A stretch of DNA of 64,000 nt from Adiantum capillus-veneris (taxonomy: Eukaryota > Streptophyta > Polypodiopsida > Polypodiales > Pteridaceae), in the NCBI GenBank assembly GCA_014529385.2, contig CM043962.1:149352647-149416646 (forward strand), in the 5' to 3' direction. The stretch's first letter is position 1. Every line of letters begins with the position of its first letter. A program made the translations under genes and the position numbers. Positions 19,143-29,057 of this stretch are shown piece after piece. The notes below the pieces were generated by a model. The model was not told the DNA's origin and made no database searches. It was given only the letters and a program-made list of their open reading frames with translations.

Positions 19143-20547
19143 CAATTCCCCTAAAGGACTTTAACTTTTCCGTCTCGGCAATTTGTTTTCCTCAAGTTTT
19201 TGTGGTCAGAATTGATCCAAACTGATTGATACTTTGTCAATTGTTTAATCTTGTCAGTTGGACAACTTCTGTTTCATCAAGTGAGAATTTTGTTGCAGTT
19301 ATGCTGAAAAAGACATTTTACGCGTATGATGTCTTTTTTCACAGATTTAGACTATTTTGGTTATGCTCACTCTCAGTAGCCCCCTTATGCTCTGTCCACT
19401 CACAAAATTTAGTTTGAACTCTGTTTGAGCAAGTTATGGCTAATTTAGGCTTTTCTTGGCAATTTTCCGCTTTTGACTTGTTTTGGGTCAATTGTGATCC
19501 AAATGGGATGAAACTTGAAATATAACCTATAGACAGCTATTACAATGGATCTGTGTTGGCAAAGTATCAAAATTTGTCCAAAATTAGGTCAAAGACATCA
19601 TACGCGTATGATGTCTTTTTCATCAATTTGGGTCAAAACTTGATGTTTATGCTTCCTACAGTGCTTGTAACAATCTTGTCAGGTCAAATATCAAAAATAA
19701 GCAGTGGATGTGCCAAAAGACATTATACGTGTATGATGTCTTTTGTCCCAGATTTTGACTATTCTTGGTTTTAAGCCTTCTCCAATGTTTATAATTGAGT
19801 TTCAAGTGTTTTTGTCAGGTTTGAATGTAAAAACAAGATCTGAATCCAAAATTTCCTATTCTTTGCGTTTCTTGGACTCCGACTTGTCTTTTTGGGTTTC
19901 TTTGAGTGTTAATGCTCTTGTTTTAAGTTGAAATTAGGGTATAACCCCTCTTTTGAACACTCTGGTAAAGTCAAAATTTTTGTTTTGGTCTCTGTTTGGT
20001 CATTTAGACATCATACGCGTATGATGTCTAAAGTTGCAGATTTCCAGTTTTTTGGCACAGAATCCTTCCTAAAGCTTTCTCTAGTGCTCAGCAACTCCCC
20101 GATACACAGAAAATTTCTCTGACTTTTGTTTATTGCAAGTTTCACTACTAACTCGACGGTTTAGTGATCTAACATGCAATCAACCATATCAAGCAAATAC
20201 TCCAATGATTGCTAGCTCTAGATTAGGATCAAATGAAGTCCTACCTAAGCTATTCCTAATCATAAAATGGGTTTGGTAGTTGTGATTTTAAAGAGATCCA
20301 CTGTCACTCACGGACTAGCAAATTCTTCTTCTATCAACAACTACTCAACACCAACAAAACAACAAACAAATCTAAGCTAATCTAAAAATACTGTCAACAC
20401 GGAAGACCCAGGAATACCCCACTTCCTAGTATCTCTCGAGATCTTCGGAGTCCACCACTCCTAGATCTTTTCTAACTAAAGTATACAAAGTAGTTTATAC
20501 GACTCACCTCGTAGGATTAGTCTAAGGTCACCTACTTAGGGCTCTCG
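19143..20547 (-). other. 5' leader of element 1 with palindrome array
   Basis: About 1.4 kb between primer site and gag ATG with no supported coding. Four palindrome copies lie here in repeated units that share weak flanking similarity (for example CAGATTTTGACTATT after the palindrome). A leader this long and repetitive could hold packaging, dimerisation or transcription signals. Confidence 0.7.
19311..20029. repeat. Four 24-bp palindromes in the element 1 leader
   Basis: Perfect copies at 19593-19616 and 20006-20029; near-perfect copies at 19311-19334 (two changes in the left arm) and 19718-19741 (two transitions). The consensus is the same as in the pol-ORF3 spacer: AGACATCATACG plus its reverse complement. 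Confidence 0.93.
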
Positions 20548-20565
20548 TCCCCGGCAGCAGCGCCA
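20548..20565 (-). promoter_or_regulatory. Primer binding site of element 1 (tRNA-Asp)
   Basis: On the minus strand TGGCGCTGCTGCCGGGGA lies two bases inside the 5' LTR. It complements the 3' end of plant tRNA-Asp(GTC) with two mismatches over 18 bases (tRNA end recalled from memory). It fixes the element orientation and the start of minus-strand DNA synthesis. Confidence 0.85.
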
Positions 20566-20567
20566 AA

Positions 20568-21500
20568 TGTTATGGCGGTTACGCCGCTAGCGGAAGCTAA
20601 ATAGCGAGAACTCAACCAACAACAGAATTTGTCAGACGAGGACGGAGCTTGACCCGCAGGCGCATGGAAACAACTAGGTGGGTGTCAAATCACCTACTCG
20701 ACCTTCTAATGACAATCACTACTAAGGAAATCAAATCTAAGTTCTAAAATACGCAAGTGACTGAAATCCGTACTACGAACGAATGCTATACGAAACAGGA
20801 TCTAGAATCATTGAATCGATCTCAAACTCAAGGGGAAGTCTATACACTAGGTAAGAACAACACCCTAAAGACTTGAACTGCAAAATCAACCTATAACCAC
20901 TCCGTGCGGTAAACGCGTATGAAGACAGGCTGAAAAATACAGGTGATCAAAACTTGACCCCGATGGTACTAATGTGTAGCTCTACTCGTTGTGGTTCTAT
21001 AGATATGTTGCACGCTCTATTCCGACACACGAGTTGGAAGAAAACTCACACCGAAGCTCGTAGGAACTTACCACACATAGAAGCCGATAGCGCGCACTCT
21101 TGGTATCAGTGCGTAGCTCTCGCCGTTGCTAACACAATGGCGGTGTCGCTTCTCCAATGGCGGCTCCGTAGCTCGCGTAGCAAGTAGATAAGACTCTCTC
21201 TCTCTCTCTCAGACACAGTCACGGCGCTCAAAAACTCACTTTGATTAATAATCTGAATCCCCTTAGGTTACAAAAACTTTGGCTTATATACCTCAGCCTT
21301 GGAGGTGAGAACATCTCTAACTAATTACATCAGCAAGTGAAATTACTTCGGGATTACAAACTGGAAACTCAATTGAGTCCCGTTACTTAATGAATGGCTC
21401 AATTCAAAATCAATGTCGGAAAGACATTTATTACAATCAATGGTTACAAAAATGATGAGTGTGAGCAAAAATGTGGGTGTGATCCTCTGCTGGCTCAACA
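20568..21500 (-). repeat. 5' LTR of element 1, with promoter
   Basis: TGTTATGG...CTCAACA, partner of 3402-4336. A minus-strand TATATAAG box at 21283-21290 would place transcription start near 21255, giving a short U3 (about 240 bp) and a long R/U5 that contains a TC repeat. The palindrome half-site is at 20910-20926. Confidence 0.95.
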
Positions 21501-21505
21501 CTCAA
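21501..21505. repeat. Target site duplication of element 1, right copy
   Basis: CTCAA, identical to 3397-3401. Confidence 0.95.
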
Positions 21506-22132
21506 ATATTCAAATGCTTTTGTATTGCCGATGCTCGCTACAAAGTGTCAATGTTGTCCGATGCTTCTCCTCCCCTTCAAAAGTGTCATCAAAAAAATCT
21601 TCAAAGTTGATGACATTGTTGGCATGGCATGTGTTCCAAGATTTTGTGCAAATATTGTGCAAGTGAGGATGGTCTTACTCGATATCCGGTGGAGCAAAAG
21701 ATGTCGTGCGCACACTCACACACCTAGACAACTCAAAACAACACAGCACAAGGAGTTTACTTAAATTCCTCACCTCACTTACGAACACACAAAAGCTCCC
21801 TGAAAATTCTACCCACAAGCTCAATTCAAACTCCAAACGCCTCGACCTACAAGCCCTTGTCTGCCCGCCGCAGACACTACAATGTGAGTCGAGGTGATCA
21901 ACACTTGAAATCACGCTTGATGGTGACCAAAATATACAAGAAAAACCATCAAAAACCCAAAAACACCAGCCACAAAAGTCCACACTCAAACCATTGCAAA
22001 AGCTTCACCAAAATCCACTCTGTTGGACTCTTTGGAGTAGCGCCAACCCTAATGGCACCGGTATCGGGTCACATAGTCTTGCAAGATGCCGCACCTTCTT
22101 CCCTCAATTCCTTGCACACATACATCATTGTG
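21506..22132. other. Unassigned DNA between elements 1 and 2
   Basis: Continuation of the pre-insertion sequence to the right of element 1. Several short ORFs occur on both strands but none resembles a known protein. The junction with element 2 is abrupt, near CACTGCACAATG in integrase (minus strand). Confidence 0.5.
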
Positions 22133-25100
22133 CAGTGGTTCGTGCATCTGCTTTTTGTGTTTCCTTGGCTTCTGCCCATTTTGTGAGATAGTCCATAGCC
22201 ACAATCATATATTGGGTATGGGTGCGATATGCAAGGGGTGAAATAGCTCCCACAAAATCAATACCCCATTTTGCTCATTGGCGGTAGTGGCATCTCCTTT
22301 CTCTTTATCGGCACCTTGGTGCGTTGACATGCGTCACAACGCTTTACAAACTCTTCAGCATTCGTATGTAATGTAGGCCACCATATTCCTGCGGTTAAGA
22401 CAATTTTTGTCGTCTTATCGCCTGAAAAATGGCCTCCACTTATTCCTCCATGTGCGTGTTCTAGAATCAACAGGTATTCACTTTCACTTGCACAGATTCT
22501 AAGTTGATTGTCCTTTCATCGCTTATAGAGTTGGTTCCCAATTAACTGAAAGTCACGAGCCTCCATCTCTATAACCCTTTTCCGTGCTCTTGTTATGTTT
22601 TCAGGAAACGTTCTTGTGGTTAAGAAATCAATGATATATTGACTCCATGCAGGTGCAATGTTTACCTGAAACAATGTCGCGTGATCCACTGGTCGTTTGG
22701 CACTACATATAGTACAATTGTTAACATAAGCATGTGTTTCGGCATACATAGTTGGCCAATAAACCCCCAATTGCTTCAATCTCTGGTGTGTTTTCATTGT
22801 TGAACAATGAAATGCACAATCCTGGACATGTGCTTCTTCAATATAACACTCGAATTCTTCTGGATTTATACATAATCGTAGAATTTGGTCCGAGCCTAGA
22901 TGATACAGCCTCCTGCAATCAACTGCAAGTTTTTTGTTTGTCGAATTGTTTGTTGTTTGGATCTGTCTTCCTTGTTATTGAACCTCCCTCCAAAGGAAAG
23001 AATGCTAACAATTTCCTGAGACCATTTGGGTATCATTTCAATATTAAAAAGATAAGCATCTGGTATGTCATCATCTAATCCTTCAGGGGCTTCCCCGTTG
23101 TGTAGCCTTGAAAGATGATCCACCCGTAGATGAGTTTTACCCTTTTTTACTACCACTGTGAAATCAAACTCTAGCAATATAATAAACCAGCGTACAATTC
23201 TTCCGGTATTGCATGGTTTATTTACCAGATACAAAAGAGCTTGATGATCTGTGAAGAACACAAATTTTTTTGCGAGCAAATAATGCTGAAATTTCTTTAC
23301 AGCATAAATCATTCCTAACCCCTTTCTTTCAGTGGTTGTGTAGTTCTTTTACGCACTGTTTAACTGTCGCCTTGCATAACAAACTGGAAAATCCATTGTT
23401 CCGTCTCCAGGTTGAGCCAGAATACTCCCGATTGCATATGCAAATGCATCAATGTGAACATGGAATATCTTTTCCCAATCTGGTGCTTTAAGTACATGTG
23501 AGGATACAAGGTTTTTCTTCAGCTTTTGGAATGAAGTTTCACACTCCTCTATCCAGTCAAAATTGACTAGCAAACGATACAAAAGTTGTGCAATGACTGC
23601 GTACATATATATGAATCTTCGATAATATCGGCAGTGTCCCATGAAGGATTGCACTTGTTTCACGTTAGTAGGCCTAGGCAGGTCTACTATGACTTTGATT
23701 TTGTCTAGGTCTGTGATTATGCCATTTCTTGAGACAATGTGTCCTAAAATGCGGCCTTGCCTAACCATAAAAATGCACTTTTCCGGGTTAAGACAGATTC
23801 GATATGTTCTGCATTTCTCAAATACCTTTTGTAAATGGTCAATATGTTCCTCATGTAGAAGAGAGTGTACACAAAGATCATCCATGAGTATTTCTAAGAA
23901 TATTCTCAGGTATTCTTTGAACGCATGCGTCATTAACCTTTGAAAAGTAGCTGGGGAATTAGTTAAGCCGAAAGGCATAAATCTATACGCATATATTTCC
24001 CATTCTATGGCAAACGCTGTTTTGTGTTGATCCTCTATTGCAATTGCCAGTTGGTTATACCCTGAAAACCCATCTAGAAAGGAATAAGCCCGTTTCCCGG
24101 CCACCCTCTCTAGTACATGTTCTGTGATCGGCAAGGGATAATTATTCCTTATGGTGGCTGCATTTACCTTTTTGAGTCTCACACACACTCGCGCAGCTTT
24201 CCGTTCTTCTTGGGGACTACCACAATGGGTAACACCCAATCTGTATGCTCAATTTCATAAATGAATTCAGCATCCATCATCTTGTCAACCTCCTCTTTGA
24301 TTCGTTTAGCAAATGTGTCATTATATGTATAAGGACGTTGTTTGCTAGTTTTGGCATCTGATTTCAAAGGAATTGTATGTTGGCATATCGATGGATCAAC
24401 TCCTTTGAGATCTTTGTAGGACCATCCAAACACATCTTTATATTTATTAAGAAGTTGAGTTAGTCGTTCTTCTTCTTTATGCTCTAAATTAGTTGCTATA
24501 TAGACCAGCTGAGGCTTTTCACCTAGTTCAACGAGGTCTATCTGTTTTGCATTTTCCGGCCCATCATAAGATTCCTGGTTTATTCTTTCCCTGATTGGTG
24601 GTGTCATGATGATTTTTTTGTCCTGGATGGTGAATTTCCGATAGTGGGATGGTACATTCATGTTTCCTTTTTCTGACTCCTCCTTACCATCGCTTTCTCT
24701 CTCAGTAGTCCATATCTCTCGTAAAGACGGTTTTAGTTCTTGGTATTTCCTTTACGCTCCAGTTTGGTCCACTCTGGGTCTTTTGTTGTTTCTTGTTTTG
24801 ATTTTTGTGATTTTTGTGATCTTGTTTCTGTTTTAGCTTTCCGTACTTGTCTTATTTCCTCTCTCGTTCTTTCCCTTCGAACTTTTGAGAATCTTCCTGA
24901 TATTTGATCTTTTACACAATCCTCTCCTTTGACAAGCATTAGATAGTGAGTTTTATCTTTGATCCTGGGCATCAGGTTCTCTTTCATTTTGTTTTCTGCT
25001 CGTTTTCTCCTATAGCGTTCCTGGCGTCTAGGGTGCTGATTGGCAAAATCATAAAACCTGATATTCTCTGTTTTCTCCCCAGGCTCGCTTGAGTTGTCTG

Positions 25101-26739
25101 AACACTCGTTATCTGCATTGTTATTTACCTCAAGATGCTCAGAGGAGTTATAAAACTCTTCTTGTTCTTGTGGTTCTATAATGTCATCTCCTTCTGGTAT
25201 AACGCTTACCATGTAATAGGGTAGCACATCATAGCCATCCTCATCACAAAATTTTGTTGTTGGACTATCTATAATGGTACAGACATCCAATGTTGCTAGT
25301 ATGTATTCCAATTCCAAAGGTTCTAAGGCATCTTCAAGAAAAGGTTTCGGAATATAATCCTTGTCCTCAATCGCTCTTTCTAAGATGCATTCCTCTCTTT
25401 TTAAGCTCCCACAATGTGAAGCTCCACACATCCATAGCTCTTTTTGTTGCCCTAACCATGCTGAGAGTTCCAACCCTGCTAATGTAGCTGAATCAAACTC
25501 TTCCACCGGTGTTTGGTTCACTTCTTTGAAACTATGGTCTTTCAAGTGTATTTTGGTTGTTGTCTCGCCATGTCTGAGGTATATGTGGTAGTAACCTCAA
25601 TCCTGGACCATCTTTAATTGTCTCATGAATGGTCTTTTCAAGATAATCTCGTAATTGTTCTTTTTGTTGAAATCGACTATTGCAAATGTATGCTCATACT
25701 CGATTCCACACGAGGTGACAATCACTTTTTCTAAGAGTCCTAGAGGCTTTTTCATGAGCCCGTCTACCAATTTCAATTTCATTCTGGTAGCTCTCAAAGC
25801 CGGTTTTTCCCATTTTTTCCAGATTTCCTTGGTGGCGATAGAAACTCCTGCTCCACTGTCAAGAATAGCTTTGGAAACTACTCCTTGGAATTCTACTGGT
25901 AGCGTAGTGTTTCCATCTTCTCCCTCGCAATATTCTCCAACCTTGTTTAAAGGTACTAGCCTAGTGTTTAGTTGAGGCCTGTCAAATTCTCTGATCCCTT
26001 CCTGAAGTTTTGAGGTGGGGTCTCTTACTCCAAATTTTTCTAAGCATTTGCCTACGGTGGTCCACATGTTTGGTCGTAGCCTTAGGAGTTTGGCTAATGT
26101 GAGTGTGCATGCCACCGGGGTGGACAATAACTCAATCAACCCTTGTGAATCCATCACTCTGTTAGAAGTCAGTCTTTGAGATGGGATTGCTCTTACCTCA
26201 GACTTGGCTTCATACTCTCCTAGGTAAGAGGGTAGAGTTTTTAGAGAGTCTGGTTGGCTGTGCCCCGAACTAATTGATCCCTGGTCTCCCCCTTGTGAAT
26301 GTATATCAAAGTTCATTTGTGATCTGGCCTCAAATTCATCAATAGGAGGTAAGATCTCATTTTTCTCTTTTCTCGTGATGTTCATGTGGTAACTCACCCT
26401 GTTAGCTTCGTTGGCCTCATAGATTTGCTTCCACAAGTCATCTAGACCGTTACAATCCTTACCCATTTCTACCAATGTTTTAGGCTGGAACCCGTCACTT
26501 GCCTCATCTGTTGTATTTGGCACTATGATAGGTTCTCTCCTAAACTCAGAGGCATTCGTGAGTCTTCCTTTCGTTTCTACTTGTTTCTCTAATGTTGGTT
26601 TGATAGGGGTTGGATCTGGTACTTCATGCCAATTTGCAGGTTTACCAAGCGGGTTTTCTATCAAAGATTGAGTTATTTCAATCATCTTTTTACACATTTC
26701 CAACCTCTGTTTTTCTATTTCAGCATATGGATAAGTCAT
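22133..26739 (-). pseudogene. Pol relic of element 2
   Basis: Homologous to element 1 pol along its length. 26739-25597 holds the gag-pol linker and first protease (AILDSGAGVSIATK) in one open frame. 25545-24733 is the linker; 24661-23349 is reverse transcriptase, where the YMDD box reads LMDD near 23880, a substitution expected to harm activity. 23312-22896 is RNase H and the connection region. 22797-22258 has the two H2C2 zinc modules (second: HGGISGGHFSG to CDACQ). The integrase core starts at about 22258 and stops abruptly at 22133 after the first catalytic Asp region. Several frameshifts and stops separate the pieces. Unlike element 1, gag tail and pol are in one frame here. Confidence 0.9.
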
Positions 26740-27167
26740 CCATCTTTTCTCTTGGATTTGGTTATTTTTGAGTCTGGCTTCGTAAGCTTTTAGAAGTGCA
26801 TCTAATTGCTCATTTACCTTGTCTGCCAGTACTGATCCTCCTGATGCTACACTTTTGGGTTCTGCTATTTTCTTGGGTGCTATGGTTGCCGCAGTGTGTG
26901 AGCTTAGGCTAGTTAGATCCTCTAACCGCTCTAATCTATCCTTTGTGTGTTTTAACTCCTCAGATAGATCCGTTTGCTCTCCTCTCTCCTGGCTTTGATA
27001 CGCGCCTTTTTAGCTTTCCAAGTGCTTCTTTGATTTTTCGTTTCTGAACTTGGGGCATCCGTTTTTGGCTCTTCAATTATGGGTTCATTCGTCATTCTTT
27101 GAGCTTGGGCTCGCGTCACTGCCTGAATAGGTATGATTGTTTCATTTTCTGATCTTCCACAGGAAGG
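26740..27167 (-). pseudogene. Gag C-terminal relic of element 2, left of the copia insertion
   Basis: Continues the gag reading across the insertion. It matches element 1 gag around VTRAQAQ and STWKAKKARIKARR, and then the KAYEARLKNNQ segment before pol. A frameshift occurs near 26985. The copia element begins at 27168, after its GAAGG duplication. Confidence 0.85.
27163..27167. repeat. Copia target site duplication, left copy
   Basis: GAAGG before the 5' LTR; repeated at 32436-32440 after the 3' LTR. Confidence 0.95.
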
Positions 27168-27489
27168 TGTTGAGATGTCGAGCTCTACACCTTGAGCTGG
27201 CATCCACTACGGGTCTTGGCCGCTTACGGCATTTACTCACTGGCGCGTTAGGTGACCGACACGGAGGATCTCTGCCAGTGATTCTACAGCTGGACTACAC
27301 TTATAGTGCCAGCCTAGTACGCTTCTAGCGAGTTCACACTTAGTGACCGCATGTACATATGTGCTACTTTTCAGCTTTAGCACTTAGTCATTTTGTACTC
27401 TCTTTTCTGAGAAGAAGAAGAAGAAGCTGTCCATCTCTGTGTGCTTTGTGCTTGTCTTGTGTAGCTCTCTTGCATCCTCATTCTTTACA
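27168..27489 (+). repeat. 5' LTR of the copia element
   Basis: TGTTGAGATG...TTCTTTACA, 322 bp, identical to 32114-32435. It contains a GAA/GAAG purine run near its end. Confidence 0.97.
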
Positions 27490-27502
27490 TGGTATCAGAG
27501 CC
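27490..27502 (+). promoter_or_regulatory. Copia primer binding site (initiator tRNA-Met)
   Basis: TGGTATCAGAGCC directly follows the LTR with no spacer, the classic complement of the plant initiator tRNA-Met 3' end. Confidence 0.95.
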
Positions 27503-27791
27503 TGGTGCAGGCAAGAGAGGCTAAGAGAGCAAGAGCATCACAATCCCTTCGTTCGCAATCCACGACCAGATGCCGAGTACAGTGGTAAATTTTAGGGGTT
27601 TTTCGCACAAGTTTCTGAACAGGTCTCCAAAGTGCAGTATACAGAGATTTACTGTACAAGTACAGTGGTTGTATATACGCTTGATTGTGGACACTCGTTG
27701 AGTGTAGAAAGCGTTACAAGAACCACGATAGCAGGTTCAGCACATTTGCAGGTTTTTGCAGATTGCAGCTATTTTGTCTTAGTGCTTCAAG

Positions 27792-29057
27792 ATGTCTAAC
27801 GGTTTCAGTCAGATTGTTACTGAGAAGCTTGAGAAAAATAACTACCCTGCATGGAAGTTCAGAATAACAAATTTCCTAAAAGGAAAAGGTTATTGGGACT
27901 ATGTAGAAGGAGACAATGAAAAGGAACCAGAGATTCCCGAAGCAAATGCTACAGCAGAACAAAGGAAAGCTTTGAGGGACTGGCAACAAGGCCAGAGCAA
28001 AGTGATGTATTGGCTTTCTATGAGCATCACAGATGGCATGATGGGCTATCTACAGGATGCTGAAACCCCCGCCATTGCATGGAAAAACTTAGGCAGAGTG
28101 TTCGAGGTGAACACTAAGGCTAGGAAGCTTCAACTAAAGTCGGAGCTAAATCAGGTTAAGAGGAACAACCTCTCCATCAATGATTATTCTTTGAAGATCA
28201 AGAGTATCATTGAGGCTCTTGGATCTATCAAAGTCTCAGTGGAAGACGATGACATTGTCCGTGCATGCTTGGATGGTCTAGGAGATGAGTATGTACATTT
28301 TAGGTCTTCCATGAATACAAGAGATGACATCCCCGTGTTCCAAGATTTGATTTATATGCTTATTCTTGAGGAGAAGAACCTTGACACATCTTCTTCTCAT
28401 GGCAGAAATAATTCTGAACAGGCCTTCTATTCTAACTCCAACAGAGGTAGAGGTAGAGGTCGTGGTCGAGGCCCAAGGGGTTGCAGGGGCCAATTTCTGG
28501 AAGGTCAATCAAATCAAAACAATACAGGTGGCAGGGGAAACCAGTCTCAAGGCAGGGGGAGTCAAAGAGGTCGTGGTGCAGGATCAAGCAGGCAGCAACA
28601 TACTCCAGATAGTAGAGAATGTTGGACTTGTGGTGAAAGAGGTCACATGTCACGTGACTGTCCAAAGGGAAAAGCAAGTAGAAAGAGAGAACAGGGCAAC
28701 TATGCATCTACTAGCAGAGATGCAGATGACAACAAAAACGAGCGCATGTTTGTTATGCAACATGTAATGAATACAATGACTGCAAAGAATTCCACCCAAG
28801 ATGATGTTTGGTATGTGGATTCAGGTGCCTCTAATCACATGACGTCTCGTGGAGAGTGGTTTAGAGATATGCGCAAACCAGATGTGTCAGGCTATGTGCA
28901 GACAGGAGATGACACAGCTCACCCCATTGCTCATGTAGGGGACATACCTCTAAATACGAAGAGTGGGAAATCAAAGTACTTAGCAGATGTACTTCATGTC
29001 CCAAACATTACAAAGAATCTTGTTTCTGTTGGACAAATGGTTGAGCAAGGTTTGTAG
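27792..29057 (+). CDS. Copia Gag-protease, first part of the polyprotein
   Basis: 421 codons from ATG 27792 to TAG 29055-29057. Residues about 10-200 form the copia gag region (WKFRITNFLKGKGYWDYVEG). An RG-rich stretch at about 216-265 is likely RNA-binding. The zinc knuckle CWTCGERGHMSRDC (about 277-290) has the standard CX2CX4HX4C spacing. The protease motif WYVDSGASNHMT lies at about 340-351. The frame continues without a break after the TAG into integrase, so this was one 1,449-residue polyprotein with the stop at codon 422. The neighbouring sequence fits a CAG-to-TAG change, but readthrough is also possible. The product would supply particle protein and protease only. Confidence 0.93.
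   Translation: MSNGFSQIVTEKLEKNNYPAWKFRITNFLKGKGYWDYVEGDNEKEPEIPEANATAEQRKALRDWQQGQSKVMYWLSMSITDGMMGYLQDAETPAIAWKNLGRVFEVNTKARKLQLKSELNQVKRNNLSINDYSLKIKSIIEALGSIKVSVEDDDIVRACLDGLGDEYVHFRSSMNTRDDIPVFQDLIYMLILEEKNLDTSSSHGRNNSEQAFYSNSNRGRGRGRGRGPRGCRGQFLEGQSNQNNTGGRGNQSQGRGSQRGRGAGSSRQQHTPDSRECWTCGERGHMSRDCPKGKASRKREQGNYASTSRDADDNKNERMFVMQHVMNTMTAKNSTQDDVWYVDSGASNHMTSRGEWFRDMRKPDVSGYVQTGDDTAHPIAHVGDIPLNTKSGKSKYLADVLHVPNITKNLVSVGQMVEQGL

Larger units (their letters stand above)
3402..21500 (-). mobile_element. Element 1: complete Ty3/gypsy (Athila/Tat-like) retrotransposon with extra post-pol ORF
   Basis: An 18.1-kb element on the minus strand. Two LTRs (935 and 933 bp) differ at about ten sites, and CTCAA duplications flank both ends. 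Order in the sense direction: 5' LTR, tRNA-Asp primer site, 1.4-kb leader, gag (19142-16098), pol (16123-9539), hairpin plus polypurine tract, 1.8-kb spacer, ORF3 (7661-4386), second hairpin plus polypurine tract, 3' LTR. The domain order PR-RT-RH-IN is that of Ty3/gypsy. No chromodomain is present, and the tRNA-Asp primer and post-pol ORF point to the Athila/Tat branch. Gag and the main pol ORF are open. Damage is limited to one frame change, one stop in the pol leader and two stops in ORF3, so it inserted recently but is probably not autonomous. Confidence 0.95.

Noticed and set aside
21675-21989. 104-codon minus-strand ORF
   Set aside because: No recognisable motif or homologue in the window; Cys/Ser-rich reading of unassigned DNA.
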